From Todiramphus chloris collaris (Eukaryota; Chordata; Aves; Coraciiformes; Alcedinidae), in assembly GCA_025345505.1 (NCBI GenBank), contig JANVCC010000014.1, positions 278,559-342,558 on the forward strand: a stretch of DNA of 64,000 bases, read 5' to 3'. The translations under genes and the position numbers were made by a program. Each line of letters opens with the position of its first letter. The stretch's first letter is position 1. Positions 38,470-51,248 of this stretch are shown piece after piece. Below the pieces are notes generated by a model that worked only from the letters and a program-made list of their open reading frames with translations, searched no databases and was not told the DNA's origin.

Positions 38470-38820
38470 TGGAGAGTCATCATGCCCAGATGGCTTTTAA
38501 AGAAGGTGTGACAGTGTGTGCTGCAATTTGTGGGAATAAGGTCAGACAAGATTACAGACAAGTCTACTGTCTGCTTCCACCAGCATATAGGCTTGTGATG
38601 CCCCGGGGAGTGCAAACAAACCCTACTAGTGTAGACACAGCAGCCAAACCATTAAAAATAAAGAAAAGGATTTTTTTTTTTTTTTTTTTTTTCTGCTACA
38701 GGTTTTGCTTTTGCTTAAAGAACAGGTAAAAGCTATACTGGCAAAAGGATATTTTACTGGTATAACTCCTAGGCCTTCTTCCAGTGTAGCTCCATCAGCA
38801 AAATGTATCATTCAACTAAA
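38470..38820. mobile_element. Possible old nonautonomous DNA transposon
   Basis: Two parts resemble the nonautonomous DNA transposons known from turtles and crocodiles, which repeat phrases like 'tagtgtagac' and 'actggtata'. One part is ctactagtgtagacacagca (about 38622-38643). The other, with actggtataactcc, ccagtgtagctcc and atcagcaaaatg, spans about 38757-38802. A 22-base T run at 38671-38692 lies between them. Terminal repeats and target duplication could not be fixed, so family and limits are open. Confidence 0.33.
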
Positions 38821-41640
38821 AGACTGATGTGATCCAGTAAATCACCTTAGTCTAGACCAGTACTTAGCATTCGATTCCAAATCCAATCCAGGAAAATGTT
38901 CTGTGCTCGTATTAAAACCATAATTGACTGTGACTAACTAATAATAATTATAAACATAATGTATCTAGACAGCATAAAAACCAGGCTTATTGTTTTGCAT
39001 TCTGACATCATCTCAGTAAAGCCAGGAAAATTGTCTGTGATATATCTTCTTAGTGAAAGCTACTTGTAAATTAGTTTTTAAAAATGAACTGGAAGATGAA
39101 GGCTCCTGGAACAGCCCAAAAGTCAAAAAGCAGAACCTAGTCAGCCTTTCTTGACCTATCACTCCAGAAACACATGATAAGACTGATGATGCATCAACTA
39201 ACCACAGGTGGAAAAGGTGAATGGTTGGATGCATAGAAAGTAAGTAATAAAGTTAGTTGTTTCACCATGTATCTCTGCAGAGAGTTTCGCCATTCAAGCA
39301 TATTTAACCTCATAGAGTGAAAATCTTTCCATGGTGTTTGAGCTTTACAGATTTAATATTACTGTGATTCTCCAGATGTGACCTTCCCTTCTCCACACCC
39401 AAAAAAGGCAGCTGGTGAGAGTACTGGATCACTTTTACCTATCATAAATTCCACAGAAAAGTCTAGGGAAAAGAGAAATTCTATTAGTTTCTTTTAATCA
39501 AAGTTCTACAATTTTTTATTTCCTTGTAGAATGACAGGGGATAAAGCATGGAGCCAAAAAGAAAACTTAAACAGCTCAACATTAAAAAGAAGAAAAAAAA
39601 TGAAGAATTTGATTTTTTTTTCCAAATGATTTAAAAAAACAAGGTAATTTTTCTTTAAAAAAGTAAATTGGTTAAGAGAGTATCTCCTAAAAATGTGAAA
39701 CTGTTAATGAAGTTCAAAACCAGAAATTTAAAAGGTCATTTAAGTCAATCTTAAAGAAAGAGAGCAACAAACATACAATGTAAAAACTGCCTGCACCAAG
39801 GGAAATTAGGTACAATTTTTTAATCAGGGAACATTTATTAAACAAAATATAATACTAGGAGAAGAAATTGGAGCCAGTGTTCTAAACAATTTTAAGAAAG
39901 ATTTAGACAAGGATTTAGAAGGAAAGTAATCTATTCCAACATGCTGGTTAGAGGACAACTGTTAAGAGAGAAGACTAAGATAAGGTCTAAGATTGAGATA
40001 AGACTCAAAATATTTTTTAATCTTTTACTTAAACTATCTCATTATCTCCCATAGAAGTAATTGCAATTGCATCTGTAAATAACTTTTAAAATATTTTTTT
40101 TGACTCAGAAGTAGCTCAGAATTAATTTTTTCAGGGTTACTAGGCTTAATCTGGCAAATATGGTGCAAATTTTCTAAAGTCAAGATTTCTCAGCTGATAA
40201 ATGCAACATGTCATATATATACAATGGTGATATACCAGAAGTCAAGTTCACCTCATTGTCATCTGATTGTGAACATGGCTTTAACAGTGGTTTAGGTGTT
40301 AAAATGAGACAAAGAGAAATTTTGGAGTGTAATTTAACATTCATGTATAAAAAATACTATTACTGTGAAGATTTTCAGCTTTCCTGACAAAGGCATAACA
40401 CAATCAGTAGCTGAAAACTGAAGCTAGAAAAACAGGGCTAGAATTTAGGACTCATGATAGTCAGGTGGTTACACAGAGAAAAAGTCTTGGCAGAGAGACT
40501 CTTTTGGTACATTTTGATGAGATTTATTCTTTAGTAGATATAGTCGAACCTACTCCTAGGAGAAAATCTATAGTGTACATACACAGGAGACCTGCATGGA
40601 AAACATGATTGTCCCTTTAGTCCTTCCACTGTGTGGCTCCATCATAGAACTAAATGAAAAGGGTCAGGCTGCTGTGGCCCTTACAGCAACTCACATGTCC
40701 GTGCAGCTGACTTGTTTTCCTTCCAAAACAGGTAGCTGCATTGAGACTGCACAGCAGGAGTGGTCTCTGTAATGTGCAGATCCCTTACCACTGTTCATCA
40801 GACTCCTAGTTGGCCAAAGGTACATAGCAGTGATTGATAATAACTATTGATGTAACAGAGTGGGCACTCAGATGCCTGTGCCTGAAACTCTACCTTGGGT
40901 CTAAGCAATGTGCCAGGAAAGACACATTAATGTTTTCATGTTTCTCAAGGTCTTCCTCTGAGAAACAGATATCTCTATCTGCATTGTTCTAGACATGTTT
41001 ACATCACTTTCTTCTCTGCTTTTAAGCAATACTGGGAAGTTAAATCTCAGGCTTCAGAGCATCAGGGGCCTTCTTGCAAGCATAATGAAGAATTTTTCCT
41101 CTCAATTTGATAATGACCATTTTAAAAGTGATTTTGAGAATTATTTTTGTTGCTACCTTGTTTTCTCCTCTAAAATATTTGATTGGTCAAAGGTTACAAT
41201 CTTTAACAGATGAAAAAAAATTAATTAAATAAGAATAGTTATAAAACAAAATGTGGCCAAAAGATAGTCTAGGAATGCCCAAGTCTTGACTTAATTAGTT
41301 GTTTATTTTATTATTCTGAAATAGCTTTGTTTCAAAATGTGAAATCTAATTCACAGAAAGGTTATAACATTAAATAGTACATAGACCTGAAAAACCACAG
41401 CAACAAAAATAGCAACCTTTACAACTGAATAGAAACATTAAGGCAGCTATTAGATTACTTGATTTTTATCTTTCATCTTTCCACTCTATTGTTTCATGAA
41501 GCATTTTTACATTTCATCTTTTAAAATCATATAGAAACTATTTACAAATAAAAATACCCATCTAGTTTGGATTTGATCCCTAAATCATTAACTGAATTAA
41601 CTGTACTTGTTTCTTCTGCACATGTATGACATATAAAGGT
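38821..41640. other. Unassigned intergenic or intronic sequence
   Basis: No gene seen. A-rich sequence at about 39540-39980 has a faint likeness to old CR1/L3 3' regions, too weak to call. Confidence 0.45.
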
Positions 41641-43597
41641 ATCATAGAATCATAGAATGTCAAGGGCTGGAAGGGACCTCAAGAGATCATCTAGTCCAAC
41701 CCCCCTGTCAGAGCAGGATTACCTAGACCAGGTCACACAGGAACACATCCAGGCGGGTCTTGAATATCTCCAGAGAGGGAGACTCCACAACCCCCCCGGG
41801 CAGCCTGTTCCAGTGTTCCGTCACCCTCACTGTGAAAAAAATTTTTTCTTATGTTTACATGAAACTTCCTGTGCCTCAGCTTCAACCCATTACCCCTTGT
41901 CCTATCATTGGGCATCACCGAGAAGAGCCTGGATGCATCTTCCCGGCACTCACCCTTCATATATTTACAAACATTGATTAAATCACCCCTTAGTCTTCTA
42001 TTCTGTAAGCTAAAGAGCCCCATATCCCTCAGTCTATCTTCATAAGAGAGATGTTCCACTCCCTTAATCATCTTTGTAGCCCTGCGCTGGACCCTCTCCA
42101 GCAGTTCCACGTCCTTCTTAAACTGGGGGGCCCAGAACTGGACACAGTATTCCAGATGTGGCCTCACTAGGGCAGAGTAGAGGGGCAGGAGAACCTCTCT
42201 CGACCTACTAGCCACACCCCTTCTAATACACCCCAGGATGGCATTGGCCCTCTTGGCCACAAGAGCACACTGCTGGCTCATGGTCAGCCTCCCGTCAACC
42301 AGGACCCCCAGGTCCTTTTCCCCTTCACTGACTTCTAACAGCTCAGTCCCCAACCTATACTGATACCTGGGGTTGTTCTTTCCCAGGTGCAGGACTCTGC
42401 ACTTGCCCTTACTGAATTTCATCAAATTTCTTCCTGCCCAACCCTCCAGCTTGTCCAGGTCTCGCTGAATGGCAGCACAGCCTGCTGAGGTGTCGGACAA
42501 TCCACCCAGATTGGTATCATCAGCAAACTTGCTGACAGTGCTCTCTGTGCCCTCATCCAGGTCATTGATGAACAGGTTAAACAGAACTGGTCCCAGCACT
42601 GACCCCTGCGGAACCCCACTGGTGACAGGCCTCCAGCTGGACTCCATCCCATTGACCACAGTTCTCTGGCTTCTTTCTTTCAACCAATTCCCAATCCACC
42701 TCACTACCTGATCAAGCAGACCACACTGTCTCAGTTTAGCAAGAAGGATGCTGTGGGAGACAGTGTCAAAGGCCTTAGAGAAATCAAGAAAAACCACATC
42801 CACTGCTCTATCATTATCTATCCACCTGGTTATGTCCTTGTAAAAGGTTATCAGGTTGTTCAAACATGACCTCCCCTTGATAAAACCGTGTTGATTGCTC
42901 CTGATGACCCTCTTGTCCTTGACATGCCTAAGGATAGTGTCAAGGATAAGTTGCTCCATTATCTTTCCAGGGATGGAGGTGAGGCTGACTGGTCTATAGT
43001 TACCAGGGTCCTCCTTCTTGCCCCTTTTGAAGACTGGGGTGATGTTTGCCCTCCTCCAGTCCCCAGTCACCTCTCCTGTGTGCCATGACTTACTATAGAT
43101 AATGTAGAGTGGTCTGGCAATGACCTGTGCCAGCTCCCTCAGCACCCTTGAGTGCATGCTGTCAGGACCCATGGACTTATGGATGTCCAGATTACTCAGC
43201 TGTTCTTTAACCCAGTCCTCATCAACCAGGGAAGAGTCCTTAGTCATGCTATCCTCTGGTGCCTCAGGCGCCAGGAGCTCTTGAGGACAGTCTTCAGCAG
43301 TATAGACAGAGACAAAGAAGGCATTTAATAACTCTGCCTTCTTTGTGTCATCTGTCACCAGGGCACCTGTCTCATTCAGCAGAGGGCCTACGTTGCCTCT
43401 AGCCTTAGCTTTTCCTGCAATATATTTGAAGAAGCCCTTTTTGTTACCCTTGACCTCCCTTGCAAGGTTGAGTTCCAGCAAGACCTTAGCCTTCTTAGTT
43501 GCCTCTCTACATTCTCTAACAACAGTCCTATACTCCTCCCAGGTAGCCAGCCCCTCTTTCCATGAGTTGTAGACCCTCTTCTTCCTCTTAAGTCTAC
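41641..43597 (-). mobile_element. CR1 retrotransposon, 5' truncated, with long RT frame
   Basis: The best-preserved element in the window. The left (3') end has two 8-base terminal units (catagaatcatagaat) and the block 'ggctggaagggacctcaaga'. The body codes on the minus strand for the linker and the whole reverse transcriptase. It is cut near 43597, within the linker that follows the endonuclease, so the ORF1 and endonuclease parts are absent. That is the usual result of incomplete reverse transcription. An almost intact frame suggests a fairly recent insertion compared with the other copies. Confidence 0.97.
41733..43597 (-). pseudogene. CR1 ORF2 reverse transcriptase, N-terminally truncated and frameshifted near its end
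   Basis: The open frame runs from an upstream flanking ATG at 43700 to a stop at 41733 (655 codons). Residues 1 to about 36 come from flanking DNA; CR1 protein starts around residue 37 ([13 protein letters not shown]). Visible RT features: NYRPVSLTS at 234-242; motif [10 protein letters not shown] at 304-312, with a catalytic Asp at 306; the [11 protein letters not shown] motif at 361-371; and the FADD catalytic box at 392-395, so the key aspartates are present. The C-terminal part continues with [17 protein letters not shown] and [16 protein letters not shown]. After residue 622 the frame shifts: relative to the copy at 30.2 kb there is one extra base in the homopolymer at about 41835-41841, and the last 33 residues are out of frame. 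No endonuclease domain. In its family this enzyme copies CR1 RNA at a nicked target. This copy lacks the endonuclease and tail frame, so it is probably inactive. Confidence 0.93.
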
Positions 43598-44172
43598 TCT
43601 GTAAGGATACATAAGATAAAAGGATACATGAGATCTTTCTCTCCTGTGACACATTTACATCCTTTCCTAAAATACAGCATGCTGTAGTATATGACTTCAT
43701 GTCAGATTGACCTGGCAGTCCAAAGATTAAAACCTTTCATTTATTTTCAGAAATCCTCCAGTATAGAAGAAGGATTATTTTTACCTTTAGTCAGGCAACA
43801 GTGGGAACTCATGTTTGTAAAAAGCACAGTTAAATTCCATATCTCATCCAGTCTTAAACCCTCTGTCTCAGGTATTGCCTGTGTAGTTCAGGAGCCTGTA
43901 TGAACAGTAAATTAACAGATAGATCAAAATAAACAGTTTTTATAGTAGCATTTGAAGTATTTTCCCATTCTTCAGCTTGTATCAAAGTAACTAAAATTAT
44001 GAATCACAAAGAGAATCACAAAATTTAAATTCACTTTACTTTATAGACAGTCCTAGAACTAATGACAATGAATGATACAGATACAGGACCACTGGACTAA
44101 GATAACAGACAGGTTTGCTAGAAAATCCACCAGAGACATCAAACTGCAGCAGTGAGACCCTGTTGGAAGTTA
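43598..44172. other. Unique sequence between two CR1 copies
   Basis: No gene or recognised repeat. It supplies the start codon and first residues of the long minus-strand frame only by chance. Confidence 0.6.
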
Positions 44173-44630
44173 GAATCATAGAATAATAGAATTATTTTGC
44201 TTGGACGAGCTCTTTAAGATCATCAAGTCCAACCATTAACCCAGCACTGTCAGTTCACCACTAAACCATGTCCCCAAACACCACATCTACATGTCTTTTA
44301 AGTACCTCCAGGGATAGTGAATCCATCACTTTGCTGGGCAGCCTGTTCCAGTGCTTTATAACCCTTTCTGTGACTTTTTTTTACTAATATCCAATCTAAA
44401 TCTCCCCTGGTGCAACTTGAGGCAATATCCTCTTGCCCTATTGCTTGTTATTTTGGAGAACAGATTTCCACCTTGCTACGCCCTCCATTCAGGTAGTTCC
44501 AGAGAGCAACAAGGTCTCCCCTCAGCCTCCCTTTCCCTTGGTTAAACAACCCCAAGTCCTTTGGCCATTCTTCATAGGACTTCACCAACTTTGATGACAT
44601 TATTTGGACACTCTCAATATCCATTTGAAG
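44173..44630 (-). mobile_element. CR1 retrotransposon fragment, different subfamily, minus strand
   Basis: Left end gaatcatagaataatagaat, then 'atcatcaagtccaacc' and 'aacccagcactgtcagttca', which marks a CR1 subfamily different from the copy at 41.6 kb. Minus-strand translation of about 44448-44600 gives the ORF2 C-terminus in decayed form (KSYEEWPKDLGLFNQGKGRLRGDLVALWNYLNGG). Ends near 44630. Stops break it. Confidence 0.9.
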
Positions 44631-45195
44631 AAGAAACAACATCACTGATTTGTCAAGAACTGAGATTGCAGTTTCCACCAGCAAAACCAAGCAAAGAACT
44701 GAGCCTGCTGAACTGCTTATGTGGAGGTACACTTTGAATGCATCCCTTTAATACCTCTAGAAAAAAGAGGGCACAAATCCAACAGGTATCAGTGAAATAA
44801 TCTGTACTCACTACACTGTCCTAGTTACAAGTGTTTGTCCTCTATTCATTTGGCATTACCTCTGTACCTCCTTCTTTTCAATCTGCATTTGTTTCCCTGA
44901 TTCTGTACTCAAAAGAAACACCCACTTGCAGTGCATTTGCATAATGTAACAGAAACTCTTCCCTTTGGCAATGCCAGAGATACAAAATGCTGCCAGCATA
45001 ATGTTCTTGTTTAGCTCAACAAGCAAGGTGCTCAGTCTATCCCTTCCTGGTCCCTATCCTGCTTTGAACAAATTCTGAATTGTGTATTGTAAAGTGCCAA
45101 ATATATATCTACAGTACTTCTGCTTTGTATAGAAAAGCAAACAGCCAAGTCTGAATTTCTTCTTCCCCATGGGGAAAACCAATTAAAAAAGGTAT
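44631..45195. other. Unassigned sequence
   Basis: No gene or recognised repeat seen. Confidence 0.5.
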
Positions 45196-45299
45196 TTTTT
45201 AGAAAAATAGTTCTCAAATTTAAGTTATTCACAGGTTTTTATCTCAGTTTTTAAAAAAACAGTTCTCAAATTTAAGTTATTCACAGGTTTTTATCTCAG
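45196..45299. repeat. Tandem duplication, 52-base period, two copies
   Basis: Thirty-nine bases beginning agttctcaaatttaagttat are identical at 45209-45247 and 45261-45299, and the T/A-rich stretch before each is similar. The identity of the copies points to a recent duplication. Confidence 0.95.
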
Positions 45300-47896
45300 C
45301 ACTCTTTCTATTGACATTTTCCAGTAAACAACTTTTTTGACTGATATGTGATGGAAATAAGGCCTCATAACTCAAGCACATTCACATGTTGACAGGCAGG
45401 TAATAAGTATACCCTGACAAGTAGCAGGAGTGATGGCTGTCATCAGGAAAGTTAACGAGCAGGAAAGCTGAAGGCTTAAGGGGAGGGGATATTAGAAGAA
45501 AAGCAAAGTGAGGTTAGTCTTGTGAAAGGTATTAGTAAAAGCAGAAGAAAATGGGTCTCAGGAGAAACTGGAGTCAAACAAACTTTCCTGTGGAAGATTC
45601 ATGATTGTATCAGCTTTTTTTGTAATACACTCAGTACCACTGTGGTGTAGGCACAGTTTAATTGTGAAATTTTTACACCAAATTTTGTAACGTTGCACAT
45701 GCTAAAAATTAGGCACAAGAGCTAGCCATGAGCGATGTTTCATATGTGATGTAGACCTGACTGGCACTGTAGCACTAAGGATTATCCTACCGAATCCTTA
45801 TGAGGCATTCAAAAACATAGCTACTTGGGACTGAAAAAGAAGAGAACATAACATTGCTTTCAGAGATTGTATGATGAAGTGGACTGCAGTTCACTGTATT
45901 TTTTGGTTATGATTGGTTTCTTGTGACAGGTTGAAGTGTAAAGAACCCTTCAAGGAAACTAAGCAGAAAAAAATAAAGAAAATGGCAAAGGTAAGACACT
46001 TGCTGTAAATAACTTCAAAGGATTTAAAACTGCAAAAGCTGATATAACAATAGAGAGCACACCACCCTGTCTGACTTGGTAGAAAATTGAGTGGATTACT
46101 CTGCATAGGGGATGAAAAAAGGTTTTAAAGCTTGAAGTGCCTGAAAAGAGATGTTTAACTGAAGCAGATGTCAGCAGAAAGATGACACGCTGGCAAACAT
46201 CCACAGAGAGATAGATACTGAACCGGAAATCCCATTTCTTTCTTCCAGTCACAGAGATAAGTGGGGGATAGTGGCTGGGGAACCTTTCAGCTTCCTTTGT
46301 GTAGTCCTGTTCTTCTATTCTTTAATCTCTAATGGAACTATTATTTGTACTTTTCTCTAAATGCTCTGTACGTCTCAAGAACAAACAGGTTATGCATTTT
46401 TGCAGATGCCTTTAGTCTGAAACAGAGAACAAATAAAGCTCCAGAAGGAGCTCCTGTACAGGTGCCAAAGCCACATTAGTGTTTGCTCACTCATGCAGCT
46501 TGAAAAGGACGGCAGGGCTCTGCCACACACTTCATCTCTGAGCTGTGGCAAAGAGGCAAACAGCTGCCTCTGCCTGCAAACTTCACAAGAGGGCTTTCTC
46601 TTCCCTGAAATAGATTGCTCTACTGGAAACTGCCAGTTTGAAAAGCAAACACAGAAAGCCACTAGAATTAAGAAAAGGGTGCTTTTGAAATGTCATGTTT
46701 TAAATAATTTTTACATGATACTTTTATTAAGTTTTCTAATGTTCTTCAGAAAAGATTTGTTTTAAACAAATGTTTTAAGTTGTTTATCACTTACGGTAAT
46801 GACATGTTGTGTAACAATTTTGTTTCAAAAATGGTTATAAGGTCATGAAAAGTCTTTCCACAGAAAATTAAAACATTTTTTTGCATCGTTGACTAATTTT
46901 CTTTATTAGGGGTAAGTATTAGCTGGCTTGCTGGCTTTTCACTCAGATTGCTTAACCACACGGGGCTTTTCCCCCTTCCTTAGCAAGGCCAGAAGACACA
47001 ATTATTTAACAAATGACCTGGGATTTATGAATTTCAGGAGGATTATTGCACCCTGAGCCAATTCCTAGTCCCTGGGAAAAACCCAGTACTGTGGAAACGT
47101 CTGGTGTTTCATGTGTCAGATATGTATTTCTTCCTCTGCTTGCACAAAGAGAAATGCTTGTAATGAAAAAAGTGCCCCTGAATTCAGTTCTCCAGTGTTT
47201 CAGTATAGTTACATTTAGATCAAAGAATCAAGGAAAATATATACAAGTTTGGTATTTAGCAGTTCCTCTTCTTTCCTGATTTCCATTGAAAGGAAATGGG
47301 AATTTTGTGCTGCCTGGAGCTGCCACGTGCTTTAATAGGTCTGTGTTCTGGATTCCCGCTCCAGGAAAAATGGAGGTGGCCTATATTCTGTAAAGTATAT
47401 TTATGGCCATCAAGCAGATACAAAGAATATTTCTCATTCGTCAGAAGTCCAAATTATATCTATTAGTTTATATTCTGCTTCTCTGCAAATGGATGGCTGA
47501 AAGAAGATATTATCACTATTTAAAGGTAGAAGATAAAAAAAAATAGAGCTGATTTTCACTAAAACTCTGAAAGATGTTGTTACTGCTTTTGACCACTGAT
47601 TTCTAAGCTAAACTAAGGCCACTATGAGGCTCTAGAAAATACTCTACCACCTTGAAGAAGAAACATGTTTTTTTTTCCTATCCCTTGTTACTGGCACACA
47701 CCATAGTGTTAACTCTGCTCTCTGGAACATTCAGGTTAAGAAAGTTATGATTCACTTAGCCCCAGTAGTTTTACATATGCCATGGTGCATTACAACATTT
47801 TGCAATGAGGAATTTCCACCAGGGCTTCAACTTTTCTGCCACCTCTCCCTCAAGAATTGAAACGACCTTTAGGCCTTGCATTACAAGTCAGATAGC
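45300..47896. other. Unassigned intergenic or intronic sequence
   Basis: No supportable gene. Overlapping frames of 70-97 codons at 45.9-46.8 kb on both strands have no domain I recognise. Confidence 0.5.
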
Positions 47897-48361
47897 TCCT
47901 ACAAAGGGCAACAAAGCTGGTGAAAGGGCTGGAAAGCATGCCCTACGAAGAGCATCTGAGGGAACTGGGTTTGTTTAGTCTGGAGAAGAGGAGGCTGAGA
48001 GGAGACCTTATTGCCCTCTACAACTACCTAAAAGGAAGTTGTAGGGAGGCTGGTGTTTGTCTCTTCTCTCAAACTAGTAATGATAGGACGAGGGGAAATG
48101 GACTCACGTTGCATCAGGGGAGGTTTAGATTAGATATTAGGAGGAAATTCTTCACTGAGAGGGTAGTTAGGCACTGGAACAGGCTTCCCAGGGAGGTGGT
48201 GGAGTCACCATCCCTGGAGATGTTTAAAAACGGAATAGATGTGGCACTTGAGGATATGGTGTAGTGGTTAGAGAAATGCTAGGACAAAGGTTGGACTTGA
48301 TGACCCTGGAGGTCCTTTCCAACCATAATGATTCTATGGTTCTATGGTTCTATGATTCTAT
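47897..48361 (+). mobile_element. CR1 retrotransposon fragment, 3' part, plus strand
   Basis: The first of two CR1 copies in + orientation. It starts in the ORF2 C-terminus (frame 47920-48264, including [20 protein letters not shown] and [20 protein letters not shown]) and runs through the stop at about 48264 into the 3' UTR (ggaggtcctttccaaccata). It ends with four 8-base units of the ttctatgg/attctatg type (about 48328-48361). The terminal protein is intact for 114 codons, so the copy is moderately young, but it lacks the RT catalytic core. Confidence 0.95.
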
Positions 48362-51079
48362 ACATGCCTTTTTCCCTCTCTTATTTCAACAGACTTATAT
48401 GTAGTAAGCAGAAGTAATCTATAATTGCAGTTATCTATAACTCTCACTAACCAATGAAACTATGTAGTTCAGCTATTGCCACAACATTTATCACCTTCCA
48501 TATAAGCAGTTCCCATAAGGATACTCTTCCCTAGATGTCAGAAAGGAAGATGAATAACATGGTCATTTGTTTCCAAGCAAATTTTACTTTTGTAGGGTTA
48601 GAATCACAACACTGACCCTCAACAAACCCCTTTCATTATAGTGGTAGTAAGATAAATCCCAACTGAATATCAAGAGATAGAGAAAATATGTGTTCCCTGC
48701 AAGTAACAACAGGAAGGCTGACTTGATCCTTCATAAGGTCAACATCCACTTCAAGCCAAGACAATTTTGCTTAAAATATCAGAAGCCAAAATATTGCTGA
48801 GATGAGATTTATATGTAATAACTGAGCCTTGAGCTGTCATCCCAAAACAAATGAATCATTTTCCCCTTATCAAAGAGCAAAAACTTTTCCCAAATACTAA
48901 AACTACAAGGGCAGGGGCAGAAGGGTTGCCAGATAAAACTGGCTCTTTACCTGCTTCTGGTTAGCATATCAATCTGTGCTATAACTTCAAAGGATACATT
49001 TAAATAAACATCTATATATCATTTGTTAACCAGCAGGAGTGGATGGAGTAAAACCAAGGAGCTGGAGTTATACAACCTGGGCCTGAAGTGATAATAATGT
49101 GAGGGGTAGACACTGAAAAGGAAAGTCAATCCTACAGCATCAGGTTAGTCAGCTCTCTTTTGTTTATCAAAACTAGAAAGTTTCTGGTTGTTATTTAACT
49201 TTTAGGAGCTTAGAGGAAGAGGTAAATTGCCTAAAAGGGATTCAAATTGATATCCTTGGCAGTTTTCATTTTGTTTGTAAATCCCACAGACAGCTTTCCA
49301 TTATTAGACTACTGTCTGGGGACTACAAAGGGTCTCAGTTTGTTGATGTGGCTTTATAAATGTTTCCTGCTATTTTTTTCTAACTATTTTGTATGTGGGC
49401 TATAATGTTGAAATTATGAGGATAAATGTCCTAGGTCATATCCTTCTAATGAAACTCCATTTGTTACAAGTATTATACTAGGATGAATGAGGACGTTTAT
49501 TTTTACACTTGGAAAATCACAAAACTATAGTTTATTTCTTTTCAACTTAGTATATTAAAAGTTTCTGTCAAGTGAGTCTTTTTAAAAATTTGTTATTATT
49601 TTTTTCTACCAAGCAATACTTTTTTTTTCCTTATTTATTTATTTATTTATTATTTTTTGTTAAATAGCAGCTGAACAGTTCCTGCCAATTGCCTAATCAG
49701 AGCCTGAGAATTACATATACTTAGCTAATTGACAAACCTGGATTTAAGCTTTTAATGCAAAATCCTAATTGAATTAAAAAAAACCAACCTAAATCTTGAG
49801 TTATGACAAGAAGCATAGTTCTATGAAAGCAATGGAAACACAGTGACCTGTGACACTTAGGGGAATCCTGCTTTAGGACTTCATTGTAATCCTTTCTGAA
49901 AAGATATTTTTCTGGTTTTCTCCTCTGCATTCTGGACTATTCAGAGATTGTCAGCTTCCCATTTCCTGAGTCGCTCTTCATTCTTTCTTCCATCTGGTGA
50001 AAGAAAAGATATTTTTTCAGTTATTTAATAGACATCTAACAGTTTTCTGATTCAATCCCAAAAAAACCACACCCAGCTGCTAGCCTCATTTCTCTCTTTG
50101 TTCCCACCCACCTCCCCCCACCCCCCCCTCCTTATTCTTAAAATTATCTAACTGCTTGGCTTTTCTCTTACTTCCAATTAAAGAATATATTTCTCTTTTC
50201 TCCTCCCAGTTTCACCCAGAGAAAAGTTAGCAGGTCACCAGCACCACTCAGCCATTGTGCTTTGGCCTATTTCCAGTTGCCACAGATTATCATGTAATTT
50301 TTATGTGATGCCTGTTCGATACTTTGTGACCAGTGTCAACATCATATGGAATTTTTCTGCTTATTATTAGGAATGAACAGACTGGATATCAAAGCTGGAT
50401 ATCAAAAACAGGCCATTCATCTAGAATACCTTTATTCTGCGCTTCTCCATACCATTTAATTTTAACTCTCTTTAACAACTATGGAAGACAGGAATTACCT
50501 TCCAATGTGTTCATATCTCTTACATGACTGTAAAGGAAGACTATGTTTTTTATGATTCCCATCTAAATTAAAACTGAAATTACTTCATGAACAAAAGAGA
50601 ATTTCTGACTGACTGGACCTGAGCCATCCTGGTGATCACCACAGAACAGACCACATGGAAGTGATACTTATGTTACTTATATGTTAACAATAGCAAGGAA
50701 ATAGCATCTGTTCCTTTACACCATCTTATCTGTGAAAGTGTCTGTTAGCGTATGTATTGCTATCACTGTCAGGAACTGGCCAGGCCCAGACAGAATGGGG
50801 CTTGTTGTACTGCTCTAAGTATTTGTCTGTCCACAGACAGACACCCTACCATGCCTGATAGGGAACAGTTTCAAGAAATTGGTAAGAACACTGCTGAAAT
50901 TTTCTTTTGCACAAGGACCACCTGAAGAACAAAAAGGTTCTTAAATTGTCACTTATATGCCTTCCAAAGAGAGGCTTAGAGTACTCAGGAGAAGGGCTGT
51001 TTATGAGGTTGTTAGTTTTTTCTTAATATGTAATACTTTGTCTGATGCAAACCTCCTAGAAATACCCATTCAATAATCA
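48362..51079. other. Unassigned intergenic or intronic sequence
   Basis: No gene defended. A TTTA tetramer run at about 49632-49650 and a C-rich patch near 50110-50130. Confidence 0.5.
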
Positions 51080-51178
51080 CCCACCTGGACACATTCCTGT
51101 GTTACCTAATCTAGGTCATCCTGCTCTAGCAGGGGGGTTGGACTAGATGATCTCTCAAGGTGCCTTCCAACCCCTAAC
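51080..51178 (+). mobile_element. Short CR1 3' end, plus strand
   Basis: Contains the complement of the CR1 3' coding end and UTR seen at 41.7 and 30.1 kb: 'cctggacacattcctgtgt', then 'ttggactagatgatctctca' and 'ccttccaacccctaacattc'. Strongly 5' truncated. Its terminal repeat is listed separately. Confidence 0.93.
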
Positions 51179-51248
51179 ATTCTGTGATTCTTTCATTCTG
51201 TGATTCTTTCATTCTGTGATTCTTTCATTCTGTGATTCTTTCATTCTG
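51179..51248 (+). repeat. Expanded CR1 terminal repeat, 16-base unit, 4.4 copies
   Basis: Four perfect copies of attctgtgattctttc, then attctg. The unit is a dimer of the usual 8-base CR1 tail repeat in which the second half carries changes. Confidence 0.95.

Noticed and set aside
39540-39980. Possible old CR1/L3 3' region
   Set aside because: Only a short A-rich likeness; too weak to separate from chance.
51179-51248. CRISPR-like regular repeat
   Set aside because: The units are directly joined with no spacers and belong to a CR1 tail in vertebrate DNA.
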